Source: Pseudomonas sediminis (GTDB lineage Bacteria; Pseudomonadota; Gammaproteobacteria; Pseudomonadales; Pseudomonadaceae). From it: 64,000 nt of DNA. Below, one piece after another: positions 34,185-42,090 of this stretch (its first letter is position 1; every line of letters begins with the position of its first letter). The notes under the pieces are model-generated. The model did not search any database, was not told where the DNA came from, and saw only the letters and a list, made by a program, of their open reading frames with translations. The DNA is taken from positions 62,001-126,000 of the forward strand of contig NZ_NIQU01000009.1 of the NCBI RefSeq assembly GCF_002741105.1. Reading direction: 5' to 3'. The translations under genes were made by a program, and so were the position numbers.

Positions 34185-35186
34185 TCAGGGCTTGGCGATG
34201 CCGACCGAGTCCGGGGAAATCTCGATGGCCTTGGCCTTGTACATCGACCAGGTGGTGACCGACTGCCAGCGCTTGAGGAACTCTTCGGCTTCTGCGCCGC
34301 TGAGGTTCAGGCTCTGTGCACCGAAGTTCTTCAGGAAGCCCTGGAACTCGGGGTTGGCCACGGCCTTTGCGTAAGCATCGACCAGCTTCTGCTTGACGTC
34401 ATCCGGGGTGTCCTTGTGCACGAAGGCGCCCCAGAACGGACCCCAAGGCAGGTATTCGGCGATGGCTGGCAGGGACTTGGTGATCGGCTCCACGCCCGGC
34501 AGTTCCGGGGTTTCCTCGGTGGCGAACACGGCCAGGGCCTTGAGCTTGCCGCTGCGTACCAGCTCGCGTGCGGCGGCCAGGCTCAGCGGCATGAAGTCGA
34601 TGTGCTTGCCCATCAGTGCAGTGATGCCGGGGCCGTCGCCACCGAAGGTCACTTCACGCACTTTGAGCTCGTCCACTGCGTTGATCATCGCGCTGACGGT
34701 GCTCGGCAGGCCGCCGGCACCGGTGGAGCCCATGCGCAGGGTGTCCGGGTTGGCCTTGGCGGCAGCCATCAGCTCGGCCATGTTGTTGAATGGCGCGTCG
34801 GCGTTGGCGGCGATCACCACCACGTTCTGGCCGATGATGTTGACCGGGTAGAAGTCGGCGTAATCGAAGTCGGCGAGTTTCAGCACTTTATAGAGCTGCG
34901 GGTTCTCGGCGCCGAGCAGGATGGTGTAGCCGTTCGGACGTTGCTGCATGACGTGAGTGCTGCCGATGACGGCGGTGCCACCCGGACGGTTGTTGAGGAT
35001 GAACTTGCCGCCCAGCTCTTTCTCCACGTACGGAGTCAGGCTGCGCATGACGTTGTCAGTGGCGCCGCCTGCACCCCAGGGAATGACCGCCTGGATGCTG
35101 CGCTCGGGGTATTCGGCGTGGGCTGGCAGAGCCATGGTGAGGGCGCTGAGTCCGAGAGCGGCGCCAGTCAGTAACGATTTGAACAT
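34185..35186 (-). CDS. Tripartite tricarboxylate transporter binding protein (TctC/BUG)
   Basis: A 333-residue periplasmic binding protein with a signal peptide (about 1-24, ending LPAHA) and the BUG-family pattern YPERSIQAVIPWGAGGATDNVMRSL, NRPGGTAVIGSTHVMQQRPNGYTILL and STGAGGLPSTVSAMINA. BUG proteins bind carboxylates through water-mediated contacts. The ATG at 35186 (MFKSLLTGAALG) has GGAG 9 bases upstream; the in-frame ATG at 35201 would place that site inside the gene. An AACAACAA motif precedes the start. The substrate cannot be read; the island suggests a hydroaromatic or aromatic acid. Confidence 0.92.
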   Translation of the reverse strand: MFKSLLTGAALGLSALTMALPAHAEYPERSIQAVIPWGAGGATDNVMRSLTPYVEKELGGKFILNNRPGGTAVIGSTHVMQQRPNGYTILLGAENPQLYKVLKLADFDYADFYPVNIIGQNVVVIAANADAPFNNMAELMAAAKANPDTLRMGSTGAGGLPSTVSAMINAVDELKVREVTFGGDGPGITALMGKHIDFMPLSLAAARELVRSGKLKALAVFATEETPELPGVEPITKSLPAIAEYLPWGPFWGAFVHKDTPDDVKQKLVDAYAKAVANPEFQGFLKNFGAQSLNLSGAEAEEFLKRWQSVTTWSMYKAKAIEISPDSVGIAKP

Positions 35187-35204
35187 GTGGAGACTCTCCA
35201 TCGG

Positions 35205-35212
35205 TTGTTGTT
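35205..35212 (-). promoter_or_regulatory. Crc/Hfq-type CA motif before tctC-like gene
   Basis: AACAACAA, part of ACAACAACAACC on the minus strand, is a full AANAANAA match 19-26 bases before the tctC start. Confidence 0.55.
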
Positions 35213-35254
35213 GTGAGCCCCTGTAGGCCGGGGCACGCCTGGTGAAATCGGGTA

Positions 35255-36769
35255 TCAGCCGCGGGCCGAAGCCGGGCTGAACTTGCTCTTGAGTTTCTTC
35301 AGTAGCGGGGTGTTGCCCAGCAGGATCAGCACGACCGCGCTGGTCAGGATCAGCGACAGCGGGCTGGTGACCAGACCTTGCAGCAGTTCCCCGGGGTGAT
35401 CGCCGGCCGAGGACATTGCCTGGCGATACGAGGTGTCCATCAGCGGGCCGAGGATGGCGCCGAGGATGATCGGGCCCATCTGGAAGCCGAAGATCTTCAG
35501 CAGATAGCCGAGCACACCGAAGCCGAGCATCCAGTACACCTCGGTCATGCTGCTGTTGATCGAGTAGGTACCGACTACGCAGAGCACCAGGATCAGCGGA
35601 ATCAGCACGGCCTTGGGCATCTCGACGAACTTGGCGAAGAGCTTGATGCCCATCAGGCCGAAGATCATCAGAAACACGTTGGCCAGCAGCAGGTTGCCGA
35701 CGGTGAAGTAGAAAATGTGCGGGTTCTCTACCATCAGCATCGGGCCGGGGTTGAGACCGTGCACGACCAGGGCGCCGATGATTACCGCCGTGACCGCGTC
35801 GCCCGGCATGCCCAGGGTCAGCATCGGCACGTAGGCGCCACCGACCGCTGCACTGTTGGCGGTTTCCGGGGCGACCAGGCCTTCGTAGGCGCCCTTGCCG
35901 AATGGCTTGGACGGATTTTTCACGGTGCGCTTGGCATGGTCGTAGGCCATCAGCGCAGCGATATCGCCGCCGACGCCCGGCAACACGCCGACCACCACGC
36001 CGATGATCGAGGTGCGGATCGACAGCGGCAGGAATTTCAGGACCATGGCGAAGGACGGCAGAATCTTGTCGACCTTCTGCCGAATCACCGGACTGTCCAG
36101 GTTATGCAGTTGATAGAAGGCCTCGGCGACGCCGAACAGGCCGATCATCAGCACCACGTAGTGGATGCCGCCCATCAGTTCGACCTGGCCGAGGGTGAAG
36201 CGCCCTTCGGCGGTGACCGGGTCCATGCCTACCAGACCGATGATCGCGCCCAGTGCTGCGGCGAAGATGCCCTTGGCCAGTGAGCCTTCGGATAGGCTGC
36301 CGACCAGCAGCAGGCCGATGGTCGCCACCAGAAAGTAGTCGCGCGGAGCGAACCGCAGAGCCAGATCGCCGATCAGCGGTGCGGCACTGGCGAGCATGAT
36401 GGTGCCGACGATGCCGCCGACCACCGACATTACGGTGCTCAGGCCGATGGCGCGTCCGGCTTCGCCCTGTTGTGCCAGTGGGTAGCCATCGAAGGCCGTG
36501 GCCACTGAGGAGGGCGCGCCGGGGATGTTCAGCAGGATGGCGCTGCGCGAGCCACCGTAAACGCCGCCAATGAAGATGCCGACGATCAGCGCCAGGGCGT
36601 CGTTGACGTCCCAGGAGAAGGTGAAGGACACCAGGATGGACACTGCCATGGTCACCGACAGGCCTGGGATGGCGCCGATATAAATGCCGGCAAAGGTGCC
36701 CAGCGCAGTCAGCATCAGCAGCTGCGGATCACTCCAGGCCATCAGCAGGTAGGAAAAGGTATCGCTCAT
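35255..36769 (-). CDS. Tripartite tricarboxylate transporter large permease (TctA)
   Basis: A 504-residue membrane protein with about 12 hydrophobic helices. TctA marks are GAIPGLSVTMAVSILVSFTF (N-terminal), GGVYGGSRSAILLNIPGAPSSVATAFDGYPLAQQGEAGRAIG and VGVLPGVGGDIAALMAYDHAKRT, with the inverted-repeat pattern of the family. It forms the main channel of the TTT system with TctB and TctC. Gene order B-A-C is read on the minus strand. Confidence 0.95.
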   Translation of the reverse strand: MSDTFSYLLMAWSDPQLLMLTALGTFAGIYIGAIPGLSVTMAVSILVSFTFSWDVNDALALIVGIFIGGVYGGSRSAILLNIPGAPSSVATAFDGYPLAQQGEAGRAIGLSTVMSVVGGIVGTIMLASAAPLIGDLALRFAPRDYFLVATIGLLLVGSLSEGSLAKGIFAAALGAIIGLVGMDPVTAEGRFTLGQVELMGGIHYVVLMIGLFGVAEAFYQLHNLDSPVIRQKVDKILPSFAMVLKFLPLSIRTSIIGVVVGVLPGVGGDIAALMAYDHAKRTVKNPSKPFGKGAYEGLVAPETANSAAVGGAYVPMLTLGMPGDAVTAVIIGALVVHGLNPGPMLMVENPHIFYFTVGNLLLANVFLMIFGLMGIKLFAKFVEMPKAVLIPLILVLCVVGTYSINSSMTEVYWMLGFGVLGYLLKIFGFQMGPIILGAILGPLMDTSYRQAMSSAGDHPGELLQGLVTSPLSLILTSAVVLILLGNTPLLKKLKSKFSPASARG

Positions 36770-36782
36770 CTCGGGTGCCTCG

Positions 36783-37253
36783 TTATGGCAGGTAAACGCT
36801 GAAGGCCAGGCTGAACAGCAAATAGATCAGCACCAGCAACACAGCTGCGATCAGGATGGCGTTGAGAACGCGGCCATTGCGCAGGTAGACGATCGACAGC
36901 ACCAGAAAAAGGAAAGTGCTGACGTAGAAACTGACCCACTGAATAGCCGCCAGGTACGTCACGGCCAGCAGGCCAAAGATCAGCACAGCTTTGGGGAAAT
37001 GCTGGCGACGAAACTGTTGGAAGGCATCGAGCCAGCCACTGCAGTCGGGCCGCGCCTTGCCGAGCAGTTCGAAGGCAATCTTTACCGCCGACAGGATCAT
37101 CACCAGCGCCACGCCGATAGGAAAGGCGCCTGGAGAGTTGGCCGAGGAGAAGCCGGAAATCTGGTAGGCCAGGTAGAAGATCACCAGGCTGAACACCAGC
37201 AGCAGGGCGCAGAACGTGCGCTCGCCGACCAGCATCTTGTCTGTCTTGTTCAT
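36783..37253 (-). CDS. Tripartite tricarboxylate transporter small permease (TctB)
   Basis: A 156-residue membrane protein with four predicted helices, including LLLVFSLVIFYLAYQISGF and a C-terminal ILIAAVLLVLIYLLFSLAFSVYLP. The start at 37253 (MNKTDKMLVGERTF) is preferred over a longer frame whose first 24 residues are not membrane-like. It is followed 13 bases later by tctA. Confidence 0.88.
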   Translation of the reverse strand: MNKTDKMLVGERTFCALLLVFSLVIFYLAYQISGFSSANSPGAFPIGVALVMILSAVKIAFELLGKARPDCSGWLDAFQQFRRQHFPKAVLIFGLLAVTYLAAIQWVSFYVSTFLFLVLSIVYLRNGRVLNAILIAAVLLVLIYLLFSLAFSVYLP

Positions 37254-37293
37254 GCTATCGCTCCGACAGAATGGGGGAGGGTAAGGGGCTGAG

Positions 37294-37509
37294 TCAGGCT
37301 TTGCGCGCAGGTAGCAGTCTGGCAAGCAGCGAGCTGATCAGGCGCGGCCGGAAGCTCCTGTGCATGTCATGACAGGCAGGGGCGAGGACGGGCATGGCTA
37401 GCGTCGATAGGGATGACCAGTCGTCGAGCAACGAGCTGGTGGCCGGGCAAGGAGTGGCCCTGGCTGTGGCATGGGAGGCCGGGGCACGCAGGTGCATAGG
37501 CTGTGACAT
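37294..37509 (-). CDS. Possible small leader ORF of the TTT operon
   Basis: A 71-codon frame (MSQPMHLRAPASHATARAT...LLARLLPARKA) with a good ribosome site (AAGAAGG, 9 bases from ATG) in front of tctB. I recognise no family. It could be a real small protein, a translated leader that couples control to tctB, or chance. The frame can be read 39 codons further upstream, but without a ribosome site. Confidence 0.35.
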   Translation of the reverse strand: MSQPMHLRAPASHATARATPCPATSSLLDDWSSLSTLAMPVLAPACHDMHRSFRPRLISSLLARLLPARKA

Positions 37510-37648
37510 GACAATTGACCTTCTTATATTTATTGGCTGCTGAAACATTCGAAGCGCGATGCACCAGGCAGAAGATCGCTTCGTTTTCAGGCGTGGTAGG
37601 AATAGTGAGCCGACCAGGCTGGCCATTTCAATTCGCTAAACGGGGTTC

Positions 37649-37665
37649 TGTTCGATAACCGAACA
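37649..37665. promoter_or_regulatory. 17-bp PcaR/IclR-like palindrome (TTT/IclR promoter)
   Basis: TGTTCGATAACCGAACA is an inverted repeat with one mismatch, sharing GTTCGATAA with the PcaR sites. It lies between the TTT operon and the divergent IclR gene, 3 bases from a second palindrome (37669-37682). The same pair occurs at 41904-41938. Confidence 0.7.
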
Positions 37666-37668
37666 AGA

Positions 37669-37682
37669 ACGAACCAGTTAGT
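37669..37682. promoter_or_regulatory. 14-bp palindrome ACGAAC-CA-GTTAGT, copy 1
   Basis: A 6-2-6 inverted repeat with one asymmetric base, one of three in the window (others 41925-41938 and 46173-46186). It lies in the divergent promoter region of the TTT operon and the IclR gene. It is a candidate operator for the TetR regulator at 44097. Confidence 0.7.
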
Positions 37683-37807
37683 ACATTACGCGTCGCGCCG
37701 GCAGTATCGCGCGTCCGCGCCCCTGCATCCAGAGGCAGGCGTGCGTCTGGCTCGCATCGGCGGGCGCTTGTCTCTTAGAATCGGCGCAAATTTTCCAGGA
37801 CTCTCTC

Positions 37808-38584
37808 ATGGCCGGCAGTCAGATCGAACGCGCGCTCAGCCTTCTCGAAAGCCTCACTCGCGACGCCCGTGGCGTGCAGATGCAGGTTCTGGCCGATGAG
37901 CTGGATATTCCCAAGAGCGCCACGCATCGCATGCTCGCCGAGCTGATTCGCCTGGGTTACGTACGCCAGGATGCGCTCACCAGTCGCTATCGGCTTTCCA
38001 CCAAACTGGTGGCGCTGGGCTTTCGCTATCTGACCAACAGCGGCGCTGACGTGGTGCAGCCGATTCTCGATGGCCTGGCCGAAACCAGCGGCGAGCTGGT
38101 CCGTCTTGGCGTGATCGAGGGCGAGCGCCAGACCTGGATTGCCAAGAGCCAGGGCGCCCGTTCCGGCCTGCGCTACGACCCTGACATGGGGCGCGACGCG
38201 CCGCTGTTCTACACCGCTTCCGGGCACGCCTGGCTGGCCAGCATGAGCGATGCCGATGCCCTGCAACTGGTGGCGCGGCAGGGTATTGCCGACTCTGCCG
38301 ATGTCGGCCCCAATGCGCCACGCAACGAACAGGAGTTGCTGCAGCGCCTGGCCCTGGCGCGTCAGCAGGGTTATGCCTGGGTCATGGAAAGTTCGTCGAT
38401 CGGCACCGCAGCGCTGGCTGCTGTGGTGCGTGACCCGCGTGATGGTCGGGTGATCGGTGTGCTCAGCATCGCCGGCCCGAGCGCACGCTTGCCGCTTGCG
38501 CGCATGCACGAGCTGGCTGCAGATCTGCTGGCTGCTGCCGAAGAGTTGTCCGCTGCCAGCCCTGCCTCCGAGTTGTTCGCCTGA
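37808..38584 (+). CDS. IclR-family regulator
   Basis: A 258-residue IclR protein with a winged helix (about 5-65, IERALSLLESLTRDARGVQMQVLADELDIPKSATHRMLAELIRLGYV) and an effector domain (about 75-250). It is divergent from the TTT transporter and precedes the Gfo/Idh gene in the same direction. It probably controls one or both, through the palindromes at 37649-37682 or the GGAAC site at 38782. The effector is unknown. It is clearly different from pcaR. Confidence 0.88.
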   Translation: MAGSQIERALSLLESLTRDARGVQMQVLADELDIPKSATHRMLAELIRLGYVRQDALTSRYRLSTKLVALGFRYLTNSGADVVQPILDGLAETSGELVRLGVIEGERQTWIAKSQGARSGLRYDPDMGRDAPLFYTASGHAWLASMSDADALQLVARQGIADSADVGPNAPRNEQELLQRLALARQQGYAWVMESSSIGTAALAAVVRDPRDGRVIGVLSIAGPSARLPLARMHELAADLLAAAEELSAASPASELFA

Positions 38585-38619
38585 TCGGCTAGAAGCGACA
38601 CGCCCGCGGCCACGTCATT

Positions 38620-38676
38620 GTAGGAGCGGCTTCAGCCGCGAAGCACGGTGATTCGAGGCTGAAGCCGCTGCTACGG
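38620..38676. repeat. REP-like inverted repeat (GTAGGAGCGGCTTCAGCC)
   Basis: GTAGGAGCGGCTTCAGCC and GGCTGAAGCCGCTGCTAC form an inverted pair with about 19 bases between. It lies in the 281-base gap after the IclR gene. A half copy of the GTGCGCAC family follows at 38707-38728. Confidence 0.75.
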
Positions 38677-38781
38677 CCTGTCGAATCCGATTCCTTTGCC
38701 GGTTTAGGTGCGCACGGCGCGCCCTACGACGTTTCCGTAACGCGCAAAGCTCCTCTGTATTTTTCGTCTTGCGTAAATTTT

Positions 38782-38794
38782 GGAACTGAGTTCT
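38782..38794. promoter_or_regulatory. GGAAC-TGA-GTTCT palindrome before the Gfo/Idh gene
   Basis: An inverted repeat (TTTGGAAC-TGA-GTTCTAAA) of the same form as the site at 25152-25164, 72 bases before the GTG start of the Gfo/Idh gene and near an A/T-rich TAAATATTAAAAA stretch that could hold the -10. Confidence 0.5.
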
Positions 38795-38865
38795 AAATAT
38801 TAAAAAGGTCTGCGCCTGATGCATGGGGTGCACCTGCGTGAGAACGACAACAAGAGGATCGCCGC

Positions 38866-39915
38866 GTGACTTCCCCTTTGCGTATTGCCCTGATCGGCGC
38901 CGGTGTCATGGGCCGTCAGCATCACCAGCACCTGCAGGCTCTGGCCGAGGCGCAACTTTGTGCCATCGCCGACCCAGGCCCGCAAGCGGCTGACTTCGCG
39001 GCTGAATGCGGCGTGCCGTATTTCGCCGATCACTTGCAGATGCTGGAGCAGGCGCGGCCCGAGGCGGTGATCGTCGCCAACCCCAACGCACTTCACGTCA
39101 GCACGGCGCTCGATTGCATCGCCGCTGGCGTACCGGTCCTCCTGGAGAAACCGGTGGGCGTGCATCTGGACGAGGTGCGTGAGCTGGTCGCTGCCAGCGA
39201 GCGTTCCGGTGTGCCGGTACTGGTTGGCCATCATCGTCGACACAATCCATTGATCGCCCGCGCCCGCGAGCTGATCGAGCAGGGCAGTCTCGGTCGACTG
39301 ACCACGGTGACCGCGTTGTGGCAGGTGCAAAAGCCCGACAGCTACTACGACATAGCCTGGCGCCGTGAAGCCGGGGCCGGGATGCTGCTGACCAATCTGA
39401 TTCATGACCTCGACCTGCTGCGCCATCTGTGCGGCGAAGTGCGCCAGGTGCAAGCCATCACCAGCAATGGCGTACGCGGCTTTGCCAATGAAGACAGCGC
39501 GGCGGTGCTGCTGCAATTCGAAGGTGGTGCGCTGGGCAGCCTGACTGGCTCCGACGCCGTTGCCGCGCCCTGGAGCTGGGAACTGGATTCCGGTGAGAAC
39601 CCGGTCTACCCGCGCCAGGCCGACCAGCCCTGCTACCTGCTCGCCGGTACGCGCGGTGCCCTGAGCATTCCGCAGCTCAAGCGCTGGCATTACGCCGAGG
39701 ACGGCGCCGGCTGGCACCAGCCGTTGTTGCAGGTGCAGGAAGGTTTCGATGCCGGCGAAGCCTTGCGCCGTCAGCTGCGGCATTTCATCGCAGTTGCCCG
39801 AGGCCAGGCTCAGCCGCTGATCAGCGCCGCCGATGCCGGTCGTACCTTGGCGCTGGTCGAGGCCATCCGCCAGGCGGCGGAGAGCGGACAGGCCTGTAAC
39901 CCTGAAATCATCTGA
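38866..39915 (+). CDS. Gfo/Idh/MocA-family NAD(P)-dependent oxidoreductase
   Basis: A 349-residue dehydrogenase. The N-terminal Rossmann motif is IALIGAGVMGRQHHQHL (about 7-23), then VLLEKPVGVHLDEV with the catalytic Lys of EKP, and a C-terminal dimer domain with NLIHDLDLLRHLCGEV (HD pair). Members oxidise or reduce sugars, inositols and related cyclic polyols. A GTG start at 38866 has AGAGG 8 bases upstream. It is followed by a TIM-barrel isomerase, the pairing seen in inositol- and cyclitol-breakdown clusters. Here a quinate-like cyclitol is a reasonable guess, no more. Confidence 0.87.
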   Translation: MTSPLRIALIGAGVMGRQHHQHLQALAEAQLCAIADPGPQAADFAAECGVPYFADHLQMLEQARPEAVIVANPNALHVSTALDCIAAGVPVLLEKPVGVHLDEVRELVAASERSGVPVLVGHHRRHNPLIARARELIEQGSLGRLTTVTALWQVQKPDSYYDIAWRREAGAGMLLTNLIHDLDLLRHLCGEVRQVQAITSNGVRGFANEDSAAVLLQFEGGALGSLTGSDAVAAPWSWELDSGENPVYPRQADQPCYLLAGTRGALSIPQLKRWHYAEDGAGWHQPLLQVQEGFDAGEALRRQLRHFIAVARGQAQPLISAADAGRTLALVEAIRQAAESGQACNPEII

Positions 39916-40054
39916 GAGGGCGCCTACAAATTGCTGCGCTCGGTCATGCTGCGTTGAAAACAGTCTCAAAATGCTCATGTACTACTCGTACACTCCGCTT
40001 TTTCGACTGCTTTCGCCTTACTTGACCTTCGCTCGCTGCTTTGTAAACACCCTC
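39916..40054. repeat. 139-bp element with imperfect terminal inverted repeats
   Basis: The element begins with GAGGGCGCCTACAAATTGC immediately after the Gfo/Idh stop and ends with GCTTTGTAAACACCCTC; reversed, the end reads GAGGGTGTTTACAAAGC. Both ends continue into GCGCTCG/GAGCGA-GGTCA inverted tracts. The inside has no coding capacity and is less GC-rich than its neighbours. It resembles a miniature, transposase-less dispersed element. It fills most of the gap before the TIM-barrel gene. Confidence 0.65.
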
Positions 40055-40071
40055 TAAACACGAGAGTCATC

Positions 40072-40887
40072 ATGAGCGAACGTATTCTGTCCCTAGCTGC
40101 CCTCACCGTCCTCGAAGTTTCACCGCCGGAAATGGTCGATATCGCCGCGCGCACTGGCTACAGCCATGTAGGCCTGCGCCTGGTGCCGGCCACGGCCGAG
40201 GAGCATCACTTTCCGTTGATGGCTGATGCCGGATTACGCGCACAGACGCTCAAGCGCCTGCGCGATACCGGGATCAAGGTGGCGGATATCGAGATTCTGC
40301 GTCTGAAGCCCGATACCCGGGTCAGCAACTTCGAGGCCATCTTCGACGTGGGCGCCGAGTTTGGCGCTACAGAGGTGCTGATCGCTGGCAACGACCCGGA
40401 CGAAGCGCGTCTGACCGACAATTTCGCAGCCGTCTGTGACCTGGCCGCGCCATTTGGTTTGTTCCCGCATTTGGAGTTCATGCCCTGGACCAACGCGCGT
40501 GACCTGACCCAGGCCAAGCGTATCGTCGATGCGGCCAACCGGCCCAACGGCTGCATTCTGGTCGATGCCTTTCACTTCGATCGCTCGGGCTCGAGCCTGG
40601 CGGACCTGGCGCAGGTACCGGCCGCACGCATGCGTTACGCGCAACTGTGCGACGTCAACGGCCCGCGCCCGGACGACATGGACGAGATCTTGCGCCAGGC
40701 GCGCAACGAACGGCGTTTCCCCGGTGATGGCGACAGCGACTTGCTCGGTCTGCTGCGTGCGCTGCCGCCGAGTATTGCCCTGAGCCTGGAAATACCCACG
40801 CGTCAGCTGCTCGAACAGGGCGTCAGCGCCCTGGAACGGGCGCAAATGGCCATGCACAAAACTCTGCGCCTGCTGGAGCGCTTGTAG
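40072..40887 (+). CDS. Xylose-isomerase-like TIM-barrel protein
   Basis: A 271-residue AP-endonuclease-2-superfamily TIM barrel (sugar phosphate isomerase/epimerase type). Metal-ligand candidates typical of the fold are visible: Glu in FPHLEFMPW, Asp and His in LVDAFHFDRSG, and a C-terminal Glu in ALSLEIPTR. The N-terminus MSERILSLAALTVLEVSPPEMVDIAARTGYSHVGLRL is of the non-phosphorylated sugar or cyclitol type. It belongs with the Gfo/Idh gene although a repeat element lies between. The exact reaction (isomerase, epimerase or dehydratase) is unknown. Confidence 0.85.
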   Translation: MSERILSLAALTVLEVSPPEMVDIAARTGYSHVGLRLVPATAEEHHFPLMADAGLRAQTLKRLRDTGIKVADIEILRLKPDTRVSNFEAIFDVGAEFGATEVLIAGNDPDEARLTDNFAAVCDLAAPFGLFPHLEFMPWTNARDLTQAKRIVDAANRPNGCILVDAFHFDRSGSSLADLAQVPAARMRYAQLCDVNGPRPDDMDEILRQARNERRFPGDGDSDLLGLLRALPPSIALSLEIPTRQLLEQGVSALERAQMAMHKTLRLLERL

Positions 40888-41014
40888 CGCCTCGATGCCG
40901 TCCGTCACCCGCGGGTCGAATACTGTCACGCGGGTCATAGGCGGCAGGATAGGGCGGTCTGTATAGTTAGCTACCTATCTATGGTTGCGCGGCTTGCCGC
41001 ATCCCGAGTACCCC

Positions 41015-41902
41015 ATGAGCTCCAAACCGCTATCCGGCGTCAATCATCCACTCAAGGGCATTGCGCTGATGGTGCTGGCGACCTTTCTGTTCGCCAGTCA
41101 CGATGCGATTTCCAAGTACCTGTCCGGCTTCTATCCGATCGTCCTGATCGTCTGGGCGCGCTACGTCGTGCATACCTTGTTGATGGCCGGCATCTTCCTG
41201 CCACAGTCAGGCTTGCGCGTTCTGCGCACCAAGCGTCCGGGTTTGCAGGTATTGCGGGCGCTCAGCCTGCTTAGCGTCAGCCTGCTGTTCACCACGGGCC
41301 TGATGTTCATGCCGTTGGCTGAAGCAACGTCGGTGATCTTCCTCGCGCCTTTGCTGGTGACTGCCCTGTCGGTGCCGCTGCTGGGCGAGAAGGTCAGCCG
41401 TGGGCAGTGGGTCGCGGTGATCGTTGGCTTTGTCGGCGTGATGATCATCGTCCATCCCGGTGGCGATCTGTTTACCCCGGCGGTGTTGTTACCGCTGAGC
41501 GCTGCACTGTGCTTCAGTCTCTATCAAATACTGACCCGGCGCCTGAGTACCGTGGACAGCGCCACCACCAGCAACTTCTTCGCCGGGCTGGTCAACACCC
41601 TGGTGATGAGCCTGCTGGTGCCGTTCTTCTGGCAGATACCCAGCGTCACGCATGGGCTGATGATGCTGGCGTTAGGGGGCTGTGGCATGGCCGCACACTT
41701 GCTGCTGACGCATTCCTTCCGTTATGCGGCGCCGGCGATGCTGGCGCCGTTTGGCTATGGGCAGATCATCTTCGCCGGGCTGCTGGGTTTGTTGGTGTTC
41801 CAGCATCAGCCGGACAGCACCGCGCTGGTCGGTATTCTCATCATCTGCCTCAGTGGTCTGGCGGCGGCCTGGCAGAATGGGCGAGGGCGTCAGAAATCAT
41901 AG
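41015..41902 (+). CDS. DMT-family (EamA) transporter
   Basis: A 295-residue membrane protein with ten hydrophobic helices in two EamA repeats (about 12-140 and 155-285; KGIALMVLATFLFASHDAISKYL and PLAEATSVIFLAPLLVTALSVPLLGEKVSRGQW). The ATG at 41015 is chosen as giving the family N-terminus; its ribosome site is weak. It follows the TIM-barrel gene in the same direction and precedes the operators of quiC1. It may export or import a pathway acid. Confidence 0.87.
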   Translation: MSSKPLSGVNHPLKGIALMVLATFLFASHDAISKYLSGFYPIVLIVWARYVVHTLLMAGIFLPQSGLRVLRTKRPGLQVLRALSLLSVSLLFTTGLMFMPLAEATSVIFLAPLLVTALSVPLLGEKVSRGQWVAVIVGFVGVMIIVHPGGDLFTPAVLLPLSAALCFSLYQILTRRLSTVDSATTSNFFAGLVNTLVMSLLVPFFWQIPSVTHGLMMLALGGCGMAAHLLLTHSFRYAAPAMLAPFGYGQIIFAGLLGLLVFQHQPDSTALVGILIICLSGLAAAWQNGRGRQKS

Positions 41903-41903
41903 T

Positions 41904-41920
41904 TGTTCGATAATCGAACA
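41904..41920. promoter_or_regulatory. 17-bp perfect palindrome before quiC1
   Basis: TGTTCGATAATCGAACA is a perfect 8-1-8 inverted repeat that contains the full PcaR core GTTCGATAATCG. It starts 2 bases after the DMT stop and is 4 bases from a 14-bp palindrome. It pairs with the nearly identical site at 37649. Confidence 0.8.
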
Positions 41921-41924
41921 GAAA

Positions 41925-41938
41925 ACTAACCAGTTCGT
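41925..41938. promoter_or_regulatory. 14-bp palindrome ACTAAC-CA-GTTCGT, copy 2
   Basis: Inverted 6-2-6 repeat (reversed: ACGAAC-TG-GTTAGT), identical in reverse to copy 1 except for the central bases. It lies about 150 bases before the quiC1 start. Confidence 0.75.
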
Positions 41939-42090
41939 TCATTTTGAATTGCCGATGTTCCCGCCCCTGCCAATAATCCAGGCTACGAACAATCCATGAG
42001 CGCCGACCAACCGGCCGAGTGAGGGCTCATGAGCGCGTCTTGCCTCCCTCACTTTGCCCGCCACGGCGCCGCCTTAGCCCGGAGCCGTCT

